A DNA stretch of 64,000 bases from Mesostigma viride (GCA_009746045.1 RPFO01001075.1:219501-283500), one strand, 5' to 3'. Counted from the stretch's first letter, positions 34,933 to 46,319 are shown. Notes: generated by a model from the letters alone, not told the origin. Made by a program: numbers and translations.

Positions 34933-35185
34933 TTAGCCAATTATGGACCAAAGAGGTGAGAGGGGAAATGAGTATCAGCGAATCCTAAATGAGATGGTCA
35001 CACACGGGTGTGAAGGTGACAGGTGAAGGGCTAGGCGTGGGATTTCGGGGAAATGGGTATATTTTACCTTGATTTTATTAGCCAATTATGGCCCAAAGAG
35101 GTGAGAGGGGAAATGAGTATCAGCGAATCCTAATTAAAGGTGGCCACACACACGTGTGGAGGTGACAGGTGAAAGGCTAGTAATT
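34933..35185. repeat. Tandem units that hosted the Mutator-like element
   Basis: GGCGTGGGATT...GGGTATATTTT and TTAGCCAATTATGG...GAGTATCAGCGAATCC occur before and after the transposon (31268-31301, then 34933-35030) and again, uninterrupted, at 35033-35180. They are about 85-90% alike. Confidence 0.75.
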
Positions 35186-36257
35186 AATTAGGTTTTATAA
35201 AGGTTTTATACTACTGTCTGGCACACCCTCCCAACGATCATACCATACAGCTTATCCAACGCATCGGCAGCAATTTTGTTTGGAAACAGAAAGGTTTGAT
35301 ATCTCACACGGTACATGGTTGGATAAGCCGGGATATGTCCTTTATGTCATGGTTGCACGGTGGTCTAGGGCTACACAACATGATCAGTACAATGGCGCTT
35401 GTGGTCGATGTATGCTAAACAAGTGATCAGCGTGTACATGGAAGTGAACACGCACCCTGGCTGCCTGTTGGCAAAAGAGTCTCTCTCCGCTATTTACACC
35501 CATGCTAATGGCACATCATGGCACCTTGACGCTGGAGTACTTGGCTGCACACTGATATCATACAAGGGGCTCCCCTGGTACTGGTCGCGCCTATGGTTAG
35601 GTTATCACAAGCTCAAACCTGGGCGCCTCGTTTTTCCCACCACTCGTGAGGAGGTTGCACGACAGATTCTTTATTTCAATGATTTGATCGTGGACAATGC
35701 GCGCAAGCCCTTGGGCACGTTACATGGGCACAACCCTTATGCTGGCTTCCTGTGCGCATCACCGGCCCCTGTTTTGAGAGTGCTCGATCTCTACGCGTGG
35801 CAGGGGGACAGATATCGGTTACGGGCATACACTGAAGTTAATGCTTGGGTGCAAAACATGCCATCGCTACACGCTTGGAACACCCTCATCCAGGCCATCC
35901 CAGCTACATGGCATGCTCTGATGATGGCCCCCCGCAAGGCCCTGCAACCGGGTGATTGGATCAGTTTTTACCCAGACGGGATCACATCCACATGCAAAGG
36001 TCTGGTCCGGGGAGTGTTGCCTCCGGCCGGAATTCAAGTCCAAGTGGCCGACACCCTTCCAGGCCACAATGGTTGCCTCAATCAGTTGGCGACATTATGT
36101 GTCTGTCTTCCAGCCCACCAATGTCACCGTATCCGGATGGTCCCGTGGTTAGTATCAAGGTCCTGCATGTTCCAGCCGGACCCCACGACCCCGCGGCGGA
36201 GGCCATCACTTGGTTACACGTAGGCAATACGAGATTGGATACTTTACCATTGGACCC

Positions 36258-37037
36258 TGTAACAAGCAAAAATGACTTTGTTGTTACATCCTTTGTTTTG
36301 TGAATGTTTGGCTTTTATTCGAGGACTTTTGGATCAGTATTGAGAAAGTTATGAGGTTTCTAAGATGACGGTACTTGGAGCTGATACTGTGTCAGCCAAC
36401 TGATAGGAACCCTCATTGGTCGTGGCCTGATCCACGTAGGGTTGTAGTTTGTTGGCTGATACTACTGATAGGAGCCCTCATTGGTCGTGGCCTGATCCAC
36501 GTGGGGTTGTAGTTTGTTAGTTGGTACTATTGAGTCTTAAATGCTCCTTTGGGACTTCAGTGCTCACGACAGATTTGGGATCTCATGGAAAGATTCTGCC
36601 AGGCTGTGTGTGGTGTTGTTCTGTTTTGTGTGACTAGGATGGATACGAAGATCTTGTATAGGATTCCATGGTTCTGATTGGTTCTCTTCAGGCTAAGGTT
36701 GGAGCAAGCTCGACAAGCACGTCGATATCAAGGACGTGGGGTCGCCATTGTTGCTACGTTGGTTTTGATTCACCATGGTATAATAAAGCTTGGCTTTGTT
36801 GTCCAATCCATAAGAGCCCCTTGGCTATAGACGTCCTTCAGTTCCACAGAGGTCGTCTATACACGAGCTTGTCTTTGTGTCTACAAGGGGTTGTGATTCC
36901 CTAAATCACGTGCTGTGGAATTTCCATCTCAACGTTGCTCGGATACTTGAAGTTCTGCGACTCAGGAAAGCAACCCAGGTAAAAGATCTTTCATATTGGA
37001 CTGTGGATGATGTTGATGATCATTTTTAGTCGTTACA
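36258..37037 (+). repeat. 5' LTR
   Basis: 780 bp, TGTAACA...CGTTACA, ending in short inverted TGTAAC/GTTACA. It has an internal tandem duplication of about 70 bp (ATTGGTCGTGGCCTGATCCA at about 36415 and 36480) and a TATAATAAA at 36779-36787 that could serve as TATA box or polyadenylation signal. Confidence 0.97.
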
Positions 37038-37038
37038 T

Positions 37039-37050
37039 TGGTATCGGAGG
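37039..37050 (+). other. Primer-binding site, initiator tRNA-Met type
   Basis: TGGTATCGGAGG begins one base after the LTR. The usual plant element site complementary to the initiator tRNA-Met 3' end is TGGTATCAGAGC, so two positions differ. Confidence 0.8.
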
Positions 37051-37411
37051 ATCTCTACTTTGGTGTTTCTCTTGAAGTCGCAACCTTCCGGGTAGTACAA
37101 CGTTGATCAGATGTCTGTCATCCGAGAAGATTCATAGAGTTGCGGAAAACTTACGGTGTTACAGACTGAGACACATCCTGATGTGACTGTCTTGCTCTGT
37201 AACACTAGAAGTCAGCCGTAACCGTTGTCTCTACTAGGCAGACGATCGCGACTCCATGTGGAAGTATGAGTAGTTCGAAGACACAATCACCTTTACCCCC
37301 TACTAATCAAGGTTTGGAGATCCGTCATCATCTCTGGAACCCATTGCTAGGGAAGGTGCTGAGACAACTGCTCGTACTCCACGGCGTCAACTTGATTTCA
37401 ACCGTACTTCT

Positions 37412-38805
37412 ATGTCTGAAGTGAGGCGGCCCTCGTTGTCCATAGGGCCCAAGTTTTCCGTCATTGCATCTGGTCTCCAACCAGGCGAGCCATCGCTGAC
37501 AGGCGTGGGTCGAGGAGCGTCACTGTCGCCCAGGATTCCAAGCGCGCGAACAAGTCCTGTGCGGAGTGCATCTTCTTCATTTCTTTTCCCGCTAAATACC
37601 ACGCCTGGAAGAGACGGGACCAGACTTGCAGCGGATCGCCTCTCAGCAGCTAAAATCAGATTATTACACGATGAACAACACGCAGCGATGTATAGAAAGA
37701 TGGTGGAGGAGGTGGAACAGGATGTGGGAAGACTTCGTCAGAGAATTGAGGAGGAGGAGGCGGCCATGCGTGACATGGTTGCTGGATTGGGGAGAGAGGC
37801 TCCTCGGTTGGGTGACGGAAGGGTTTTACCTAATAGTACCGCAGTTACTACGAGGAATGAGACGCAGGATAGCGATAGGCAGGATCCAGCGCAGACGACC
37901 TCGGTCACCTTCACCACCCCCGCCAGCGACGTCCCCGTGACCGTCACTATACCACCGCATCAAGGTTCCGCCCCGCCATTTCCAAAAATCGAATCCGTAG
38001 ACAAGCTGTCGCTCACCAATCTAACCCACCGCAGTTTCGATCATTTCTCTACTCGATTCCAGGATGTGTTCGCTATCCACTTTGCTAACTACGGCAAACG
38101 AGCGGAAGAACGACTTTCCCTGGACATCCAGAAGAAGATGGTTCGACAGCGAATGAGCGACAGTGCAGCCGACAGGTTTGATGAGTTTTTACGATCCTCG
38201 CAGGTAATACTTGCAAGGATTTGCCATCTCTCATGCTTTCATTTCGACGTTTTCTCCTTCCCCAGGACCAGCTCCGTCTGGACCGGGACGCGTTGGCCAA
38301 CTGTACTCAGTCTGGCCTGACACTACCACAATACGTAGAGACGTTTACCAACCTGAGGGCCAAAATCCCCCAGTGCTCTGATTCTGAAGCTCTTCACAGG
38401 TTTCTGCATGGGCTCTCCCCTCAAGTCAGGGTGGATATTGACAAGCATTTCTCCCCTTTCGACTATGTCGAGTGGAAGTGGGATACTGTGCTGTCTTATG
38501 CCCTCACGCTGTGCCGTGTCCCTGACTTTTCCCTCAAGTGGGAGCCTGCTGCAGGCAACCAGGCGCCTGCTGTTAAGAAGCCCCTGAACCAGCTGAACGC
38601 TGTGATGGAGGAGCTCAGTGCCATGGAGCAGTCCAAAGGAGCCTGTTTCACGTGTGGCCAGCTGGGACACTTTGCACGGGATTGCCCCAAGCGAGACCAG
38701 TTCCCAAGCGACACCAAGGGTCCTCAGGGGGTTCTTCCATTCACCAGACCACCCATTCCCTCCTGGGGTGAGCCAGAGCGACCACAGGGCACAGCCTGGG
38801 TTTAG
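37412..38805 (+). CDS. gag: Gag with zinc knuckle, interrupted by a 62-bp intron
   Basis: Capsid/nucleocapsid polyprotein. The first part, 37412-38203, has a basic Ser/Pro-rich start, a coiled coil around residues 90-125 (YRKMVEEVEQDVGRLRQRI) and the start of the capsid region. The frame then leaves at SSQ, and a stretch with GT...AG ends (38204-38265) separates it from 38266-38805, which is in a different frame but phase 0. The second part holds the rest of the capsid region and a CCHC knuckle, C-x2-C-x4-H-x4-C, at CFTCGQLGHFARDC (about 38645). About 443 residues if spliced. Confidence 0.85.
38204..38265 (+). other. Putative 62-bp spliceosomal intron inside gag
   Basis: Donor CAG|GTAATA, pyrimidine-rich end TTTTCTCCTTCCCCAG, phase 0 on both sides. 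Removal restores a continuous Gag frame; retention ends Gag at about 38320. Confidence 0.75.
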
Positions 38806-39012
38806 ACCCAACTTCCAGGCTTCGGGCAAGGGACCATTCCAGCCCAAGGGATTCAACAGGCAAGACAGGCGTCGGATGGTCAACGCCCTGTGGCACCTCC
38901 TAGCAGAGGAGGAGGAGGGAGAAGGGGAGGCAGACGGCATAGAGGATCAGCAGGTGCAGCCTTCAGTGGGGAGCTCGTCTTCAGATCATCCTCCTGAGCT
39001 GCCAAAAAACTA

Positions 39013-39510
39013 GTGGAGCCCCCAGGACTACGTCCAGCGGTGGAGTTAACTGGTTTGCCTGCTGTGCATGTCCGTCCTGTGAACAACTTGTCTGCCTCTG
39101 ATTCCACCACCCCATTGGGCCCTCCTATTCCCAGTCAACTCTTGAAGTTCCAGGCTAGGCTGTTGAACGTGCCAGTCCCTTTGGCTCAGCCTTTATGTCT
39201 CTTCATGATTGACTCAGGTGCAGGAAGTAACTACATTTCCACTTCCTTGGTGCAGGAGCTGCATCTACCAGTGCTCCCCCACCCTGTGCCTGTTAAGGTC
39301 CAATATTCTGATGGTAGGCAGAGTAACTCACCTGGCTACGTGCAACTGCTTTTTCAAGTGTGCTCACGTCAAACCTTGTCTGTCACAGCAGATGTCATTC
39401 CACTCACTGCTGCTGATGTGATTTGGGGATGCCATGGTTGGAGTCTGCTAATCCTGCCATCTTGTGGTCTGAGAAGGTGGTGCAGTTTCAGGATGGGTCA
39501 GTGTGGGACG
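39013..39510 (+). pseudogene. Retroelement aspartic protease region
   Basis: MIDSGAGSNYIS (about 39207-39242) contains the catalytic D-S-G. The conserved C-terminal block reads DVIW then GC; the next frame has GMPWL from 39423, so one base is missing near 39420. Confidence 0.8.
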
Positions 39511-39879
39511 CCACCACAGTGATTAAGGGGGGAGAAAGACCAGTCACAGAGTGCTGTTCTACTAATGAGGCTGTCAATGATGGGAGAGGGGTTGCAGGTG
39601 CCAAGGAGGACGTCAAGGTGCCTTCACTGGAAGAGAAACGTGCTGCCTTACTTAAGCACGTATGGTCTGCCAATCACACCTTGTCTTACCTGGCTACTTA
39701 CCCAGTGGAACACGTCTTTCTCTTACAGTTGGTTCCTAACTCACCCTCTGATGAGACTCATGGCCACACGGTGAATGCTGTGAACCCAGTACCAGCTGTC
39801 ACAGAGGAGGAGCAGAAGCTGCATGATGCCCTTTTGGACAGGTTTGCTGCCATTTTTGAGGACAAAATGCCACAGTACC

Positions 39880-41345
39880 CCCTGAAGGGCCAATCACTCA
39901 TGTCATCAAGCTTGTGGATGGTGCCAGGCCTCCCTTTGTTCCCATGTACAGGATGGGGCCAGCTGAGATGGCAGAGCTGAAGGTGATCTTGACAGGCTGT
40001 TGGAAGCTGGACTCATTCTTCCTGCCAATAGTCCTTTCAGCTCTGGGTGTTTGCTTGTCCCCAAGCATGATGGTGGATGGCGGTTGTGCATTGATCTGAG
40101 AGGCCTGAACAAGGTCACAGTGAAGTCCAAGTATCCCTTGCCACGGATTGATGAGCTGCTAGAGAGGACAGCTGGATCATCTTACTTCACCAAGTTTGAC
40201 CTTAGACACGCGTTCTGGCAGATCAGGATAGCTACTGAGGACATTCCAAAAACTGCATTCTCCACACCCTGGGGTCAGTTCCAGTGGACTGTGATGCCCA
40301 TGGGGGCCTCCAACAGCCCAGCTACTATGCAGATGTTTGTGAATGCTATCTTTGGCCATCTGACAGGGAACTCTCTGCCTCAGATCTCCCCTGATCTCAG
40401 GAATCCCAGGTTCAAAGACATTGCCCACCTGTGTGACCCTGCAAGACCCGTGTTCAGGACCTGCGTGGTGGCCTACATGGACGACATCCTGGTGCACTCA
40501 AAGACGTTCAAGGAGCATCTGGAGAACGTGGAGGAGGTCTGAAGGTCATCCAGCACTACCACTTGTCTGTCAAGAGGTCTAAGGTGGAGTGGGGGCATGA
40601 AGTGGGGTTCCTAGGGTACAAGTTGAGTTCCTTGGGTATGACACCTGACAATGCTAAGATTGCTGCCATCCTTGAGTGGCCTGTGTTGCAGTCTGCACAT
40701 GATGTCAAGTCCTTCCTGGGCATGGTGGGGTGGTACAGGCGTTTTATCCCTGACATGGCTGCCATCTCCACCCCCTTGCTTGAGTTAATCAAGAAGGATG
40801 TTCAGTTTGAGTGGACAGATAGGTGTCAGCAGGCCTTTGACCTGTTGAAGCAGAAGCTCACATCCACCCCTGTGCTAGTGGGTCCCAACCCAGATCTACC
40901 TTATCAGGTTAGGTCAGATGCCTCTCAAGGCGCCATAGGTGCTGTGCTGATGCAAGACCATGGCTATGGACCACAGCCAGTGGAGTACATGTCTAAAACC
41001 ATGAGCTCAGCTGAACGTAACTACCCTGTACACGAGCAGGAGTTGCTGGGTTTAGTGGTAGCATGTCACAAGTGGGAGCATCTGTTGAAGGGAGCTCAGT
41101 TTTCTGTGGCTAGCAGTGCTACAGATGGGCTAGGGCAAGAGTCTATCACCCTGATGACTGACCACAGGCCCTTGGTGCACGTGCTAGAACAGAGTAGGAT
41201 GAGTAAGAGGATGGCTGGGTGGATGGAGTACCTAGGGGGATTCTATCCTTTCTCTGTGCAGTATGTCCCAGGATCACAGAATGTGGTGCCAGACGCCCTC
41301 TCTAGAAGAAGGGATCTGATGGGACATTTCACGAGGATCTGGATA
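39880..41345 (+). pseudogene. Reverse transcriptase and RNase H domains
   Basis: RT copies RNA to DNA; RNase H removes the RNA. RT blocks: CIDLRGLNKVTVKSKYPLPRID, FDLRHAFWQIRI, the catalytic YMDD at 40473-40484, and FLGMVGWYRRFIP. RNase H blocks: SDASQGAIGAVLMQ, YPVHEQELLGLVVACHKW, TDHRPLVHVL and PGSQNVVPDALSRR. Frame changes fall near 39885, 39988, 40540 and 41340, several in short homopolymers. The key catalytic residues are present in the pieces. Confidence 0.9.
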
Positions 41346-41639
41346 TTTGTGCTGCCATGGTTTCTGTAGTAGAGTGTGGTGCTGTCACCAGGGCACAGGC
41401 AGCTAACCAGCAAACCTCCAAGCTGAGCCACCCCTGTAGAGGCTAGCTTTAGTCACGAGATGCTCATTGACCAGGGCTTGTCCCAGGGTCGACAGGCGTC
41501 CAGGGTGGGGGTCAGTCACTGCAGAGCAGTCTTAGGGAGGGTTCTGCTAGCAGCCAGCCCACTCTCACTACACAACCAAGCACAGAGAATCCTAGGAGGG
41601 GAAGGGACGGCCCAGGAAGTGGATACTGGAGCCAGGGAT

Positions 41640-42990
41640 GCTGACCAAGTCTAGAGGATTGGCAGCTGAGATCAAGGGGAAGTCACGTACACCTGTGGCT
41701 GATGTTCTGTCATCCAAGCATCTAGTCACTAGTCACCTGCAGGAGGGTGAGGTGCTGCAGCTGCAGCCTTTAGGACCTGGCAAACAGCTAGTCCTGCCTA
41801 ACCCTATGAGTATAGCCCTGCTGGACGTGATTAAGGCCTTCACTAAAACTGAGGACCTGGCCACTAAGGCCATTCAGGAAGGAAGCTTTGGTAACAGACC
41901 TGTGGAGTACTGGGAGGGAGTCCTGTATGTCCACACCCAGGATGCAGATCATGTAGTACCAGGAAGGTCTATGTGCCAGAAATGGCCATTCCCACTGTGT
42001 TGCATTGCTTCCATGACGACGTGACTGCATGTCATCCTGGGTATGCTAAGCTCTCCATGAAGTACAAGAGAGGTTTTGGTGGCCTGGCATGTTTCGTGAT
42101 ATCAAAGCCTATGTGGCTTCCTGTGACTCATGCCAAAGGAATAAGGTTAGGACTCAGGCAGTGCCTATCTTTCCTATGGCCATGCCTATTCCCCTTCGAC
42201 CCTGGATCAGTGTGACCATGGACTTCATTTGTGGCTTGCCTGTTTCTGATGCTGGCAATGACAGGATACTAGTGGTGATGGACAGGCTGTCTAGAATGTG
42301 CCACCTCATCCCCTGCAATGCCCATCTCACAGCTGCCCAGTGTGTAGAGTTGTTCATGAAGGAGGTGTACAGATTGCATGGCATGCCACGTGTAATCATC
42401 ACTGACCAGGATCCCTTGTGGATGTCTGGGTTTTGGAAGTCCTTCTTTGACATCCTAGACACTAAGTTGGCCTTTGGAGTAGCATACAGGTGTGCCAGCA
42501 CGGGGGCTGTGGAGAGGCTGAACCGTATTGTACGGGAATGCCAGAAGCACTATTGTACCCATGATAACAAGGAATGGGACAAGAAACTTCCCTTCATAGA
42601 GTTTGCCATCAACAACTCACCCCTGGCTCCTCACCAAATGTCTCCATTTGTCATTTGCCATGGCCAGTGCCCCTTGACTCCATTTGACCTGGAGTTACCT
42701 GATAGGGATGCTGAAGGCCCCTTCAGAAGACGCCTAACCTCTGTCCACCAGTTGATTGCATCCTTCCAGGAAGCTCACAGTATGGTGGCTGCTCAGATGT
42801 TGCATGCACAGGACAAGTATTTAAACAATGCTTGGCAACAGATGTTGGCTACACACACCTTTGTGGCTCCTGGTGACCTGGTGCTCTTGGAGGCTAATCG
42901 TGTGCTACCTGAAAAGGAGCAATGCAGGAAACTGCAACCCTTGTGGTTGGGACCTTACCCTGTCCTGACACCTTCCACTATGGGACTGTA
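41640..42990 (+). pseudogene. Integrase (HHCC and DDE core)
   Basis: It joins the cDNA to host DNA. The zinc-binding H-H-C-C is spread over HCFHDDVTACH and CDSCQRNK (about 41998-42140). The core has D in VTMDFICG, D in ITDQDPLW and E in GAVERLNR (42500-42525), all in the right order and spacing. Frameshifts near 42060-42090 and near 42950 break it. Confidence 0.88.
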
Positions 42991-43374
42991 GTTCAAGTCC
43001 AGGTGCCTTCCCACTGGAGGCTTAAGACTAACGTGTTTCACCTGGCCCAGCTCAAACTGTATAAACGCAATACCTTGCAGGGACGCCTTTCTGCTCCATT
43101 ACCATTTGAGCTGGATACTGAGGGGGAGAGGATATATGAAGTGGAGCAGCTGGTGGCTCACAGAGTCAAAGGAAAGGGTAGGACCAAGCAGCTGCAGTTT
43201 AAGGTGCACTGGAAAGGAGAGTTAGAGTCTACTGCCACATGGCTGTGGTTGTCTGACTTGACTCACTGCCATGAAGTGGTCCAGGAGTATTGCCAAAAGA
43301 AGGGGCTCACTCTTCCTTCTTGGTATACTGAGTTGGTGCAAACCACTGCTCCCCTTCCTATATCTCAGGACTAA
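42991..43374 (+). CDS. Integrase C-terminal region with chromodomain
   Basis: After a basic WRLKTNVFHLAQLKLYK block comes a chromodomain-like segment: YEVEQLVAHRV, LQFKVHWKG, then a tryptophan-rich ATWLWLSDL and a helix (about 43137-43300). In gypsy elements such chromodomains direct integration to particular chromatin. Ends at TAA 43372-43374. It is out of frame with the core through a shift near 42950. Confidence 0.8.
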   Translation, partial: VQVQVPSHWRLKTNVFHLAQLKLYKRNTLQGRLSAPLPFELDTEGERIYEVEQLVAHRVKGKGRTKQLQFKVHWKGELESTATWLWLSDLTHCHEVVQEYCQKKGLTLPSWYTELVQTTAPLPISQD

Positions 43375-43498
43375 CGAATGGTTTCTTCGTGCATGCTGTG
43401 TGGTCCCAGATGGAGGAGGAGTTCACGTACCCCAACTTGGGCCTGGGCGCCACCACGGAGGAAGGGGTCACGGGTATGCATCCAGAAACCCCAACCCC

Positions 43499-44530
43499 AT
43501 GAGTTATGTGGAATCCCTGTTTGACAGTATTGTCAGGCGTGACCTTAGGAGGGGTCAGCAGATGGATACCATTAACAAGCTCTTGCATTCAGTGATCTCC
43601 AAGCAGGATAAGCTACAGGAGCTTCTTCAGGGGTTGTCCTTGTCCCAGCCCCAGATGGGGAGTGGTGTTAACATAGCTCTCAGCTCCAGCAGCACTCCCA
43701 TCATTCAGATTCCTCGTCATGTGGTACCTGTCAAGAATGTGGTGGCCTATGTGGATCACAGGAAGTGCATGGGACCTTGTGAGCATTGTGAGACGCTGGC
43801 CAAGGCAGTGGCTGCCCTTAACAGGGAGGAGGGGGAAGTGAGCCCTGAGGGTTATGTGGAGGAGGTCTTGTCTCAGTTGCACACCAGCCTGTATGAGATT
43901 GGCTCTCCTTTTGTGGGCCACCTGTTGCACAGGATGTTTGCCTTGACTCCAGGACCTGAGATTGACATGAGACCTGCAGAGGGGCAGGATATGTTGACCA
44001 CCTTGCCTGAGGCTTTGAAAGGAGCCTTCATGCAGTTCCAGCCAGTGAGCATGGGTGAGGCCTCCTACATGGAGTTGTTGGAGTTTTCAGTGCAGCAGGG
44101 AGATTTTGACTTGGCTCCTTCTTCTTCCAGCTCGGTCAATGGGTGCTTCCCTTTGGAGACATCCAACCTTTTCTGCAGCCCAGGGTTGCCTAAGTTCACC
44201 ATGGAGCTCAAGGTTCGTCTGACCCCATTGAGGGTGTTGGTGCCTTTGACAGGTGCTAAGTGGTCAGTGGTCAAGACCTTTCTCCAGTTCTGGTGGGCGT
44301 ACAGGTCATGGGTGAGCAGGCACAAGACGTCTTCTACTTGGGTGATGGATCCTGAGAGCCAGTCTGTGGTGCTTCTCTCCTACCCAGGGACATGCCTGCG
44401 TTATGTTGCCCAGATGGCAGCAGGGGCTGCAGAGACGTGCATGGTGCTGCAGGTCAGCAGGAACTGGCCAGACTTGGTTCACATGGTGGAGCAGTTTCCC
44501 TTGTTTGGGACCAGGGGCAAGGATGGGTGA
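43499..44530 (+). CDS. Extra ORF between pol and 3' LTR, unknown function
   Basis: 343 residues from the ATG at 43499 to TGA at 44528-44530, intact although pol is broken. It begins with a helical segment (YVESLFDSIVRRDLRRGQQ, KLLHSVISKQDKLQELLQ). A Cys motif CMGPCEHCE lies at about residue 90. The C-terminal half is mixed, with WWAYRSWVSRH and a hydrophobic LLSYPGTCLRYVAQMAAGA. No clear signal peptide or transmembrane anchor, so an envelope is not supported. The frame is open upstream into the chromodomain, so the start may be earlier or reached by splicing; an AG lies at 43409-43410. I recognise no family. Confidence 0.7.
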   Translation: MSYVESLFDSIVRRDLRRGQQMDTINKLLHSVISKQDKLQELLQGLSLSQPQMGSGVNIALSSSSTPIIQIPRHVVPVKNVVAYVDHRKCMGPCEHCETLAKAVAALNREEGEVSPEGYVEEVLSQLHTSLYEIGSPFVGHLLHRMFALTPGPEIDMRPAEGQDMLTTLPEALKGAFMQFQPVSMGEASYMELLEFSVQQGDFDLAPSSSSSVNGCFPLETSNLFCSPGLPKFTMELKVRLTPLRVLVPLTGAKWSVVKTFLQFWWAYRSWVSRHKTSSTWVMDPESQSVVLLSYPGTCLRYVAQMAAGAAETCMVLQVSRNWPDLVHMVEQFPLFGTRGKDG

Positions 44531-44930
44531 ATGGGGATTGGTATAGCCTGTGAAGAACAGAGCTGTGCAGGAAGAGGATGGGGAAGGATGGGGGAAGAGT
44601 ATGGAAGGTGCTTTGGATTGTGGTGTGAGGGGGGGATTCCAGGATGGATGATGGGGGGGGGCTCCAGTCCAGTTCTGATGTTCCAGTCCAGAGTTCCAGG
44701 TTCCAGGATGCTGAATGGAAGACCTTGTATTATGAGAAGTGTTTATCTGGCTTTATAGTAGATAAGGTAGTGACTTGTTTGCTGTAGAGACCTGTGACTA
44801 GATGTTATGAGATAGGAGGCCCTGTTTTCAGGGATGTAAAAACCCATCTGCTTTTCCCAAGAGATGGTGGATTTCTGTTCAATGTTCCTCTGCCTTCAAG
44901 AGTTGGCTATTGGACCTGGGAGGTCCAGTT

Positions 44931-44944
44931 TTGAGGGGGAGATA
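44931..44944 (+). other. Polypurine tract
   Basis: TTGAGGGGGAGATA abuts the 3' LTR and is the expected primer site for plus-strand synthesis. Confidence 0.85.
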
Positions 44945-45724
44945 TGTAACAAGCAAAAATGACTTTGTTGTTACATCCTTTGTTTTGTGAATGTTTGGCT
45001 TTTATTCGAGGACTTTTGGATCAGTATTGAGAAAGTTATGAGGTTTCTAAGACGACGGTACTTGGAGCTGATACTTTGTCAGCCAACTGATAGGAACCCT
45101 CATTGGTCGTGGCCTGATCCACGTAGGGTTGTAGTTTGTTGGCTGATACTACTGATAGGAGCCCTCATTGGTCGTGGCCTGATCCACGTGGGGTTGTAGT
45201 TTGTTAGTTGGTACTATTGAGTCTTAAATGCTCCTTTGGGACTTCAGTGCTCACGACAGATTTAGGATCTCATGGAAAGATTCTGCCAGGCTGTGTGTGG
45301 TGTTGTTCTGTTTTGTGTGACTAGGATGGATACGAAGATCTTGTATAGGATTCCATGGTTCTGATTGGTTCTCTTCAGGCTAAGGTTGGAGCAAGCTCGA
45401 CAAGCACGTCGATATCAAGGACGTGGGGTCGCCATTGTTGCTACGTTGGTTTTGATTCACCATGGTATAATAAAGCTTGGCTTTGTTGTCCAATCCATAA
45501 GAGCCCCTTGGCTATAGACGTCCTTCAGTTCCACAGAGGTCGTCTATACACGAGCTTGTCTTTGTGTCTACAAGGGGTTGTGATTCCCTAAATCACGTGC
45601 TGTGGAATTTCCATCTCAACGTTGCTCGGATACTTGAAGTTCTGCGACTCAGGAAGGCAACCCAGGTAAAAGATCTTTCATATTGGACTGTGGATGATGT
45701 TGATGATCATTTTTAGTCGTTACA
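44945..45724 (+). repeat. 3' LTR
   Basis: 780 bp. It differs from the 5' LTR at four positions (in GACGACGG, ACTTTGTC, TTTAGGATC, GGAAGGCAA) and has no indels. Confidence 0.97.
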
Positions 45725-46054
45725 GACCCCCTGGAATTTGGCTGGACCCTGACCAAGGGGATGTCTAGGATCAGCAAATGTCTTTACGAGTACACGGCAG
45801 AATGGGGTTATGCCATTTTATTGCACGAGAACCATATAAAGCTCCACCCTGGCCGCCCACGATGGGGCTTTCAATGGCCTGGATATAGTTGGATTAAACC
45901 TATCACCCTGGCGGTCGATCACCCTTTGGTGGACCGCAGAGCGACCGACATTCAACATCTTTTACTGCACAGAGCCATCGGGGTAAACGCGGCCCTCAGC
46001 AGCCGGTTTCACCACGATGCGACATGCCTGTGCACCTTCCCTTCGGAAACAATT

Positions 46055-46319
46055 AATTAATTAATTAATTAGACTCGTGCTCCCGTTGGGGAGTCACGGA
46101 GCATTAACCCCGATGGATGGATGGATGGGTGCACACATTCCTACCGGTCTAATCTATCTACATTGGCTACATACTACATCTATCTAACAACATTCTAACT
46201 ACAACATCTATCTAGGCAGCCGCACGCTGCCCTAGGGGGAGCTATCTAGCGTGCCTCCCGCGGGATTGCACACGCGGGCGCTTCCCCACTGGGGGGGGCT
46301 CGTTGTCCTCTATGACCTG
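46055..46319 (-). mobile_element. Short LINE-A copy (265 bp) in LINE-D with TSD GAAACAATT
   Basis: GAAACAATT at 46046-46054 and 46320-46328. Removing the element restores SETIEH in the LINE-D zinc-binding region. The tail is at left. The 5' end on the minus strand is CAGGTCATAGAGG, the same base as the copy at 10144-10424. Confidence 0.9.

Larger units (their letters stand above)
36258..45724 (+). mobile_element. Ty3/gypsy chromodomain LTR retrotransposon, 9467 bp
   Basis: Two 780-bp LTRs, a 5-bp duplication GACCC (36253-36257 and 45725-45729), a primer-binding site, gag with a zinc knuckle, then protease, RT, RNase H, integrase and chromodomain in gypsy order, an extra 3' ORF, and a polypurine tract. 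Only four substitutions separate the LTRs, so the insertion is recent. The pol region is nevertheless broken by several one-base frameshifts. It sits inside LINE-D. Confidence 0.95.

Noticed and set aside
43271-43498. Upstream extension of the extra retrotransposon ORF
   Set aside because: It overlaps the chromodomain coding region in another frame and probably is not translated, although splicing into it cannot be excluded.
43499-44530. Envelope glycoprotein gene
   Set aside because: No signal peptide, no clear transmembrane anchor and no envelope motif.
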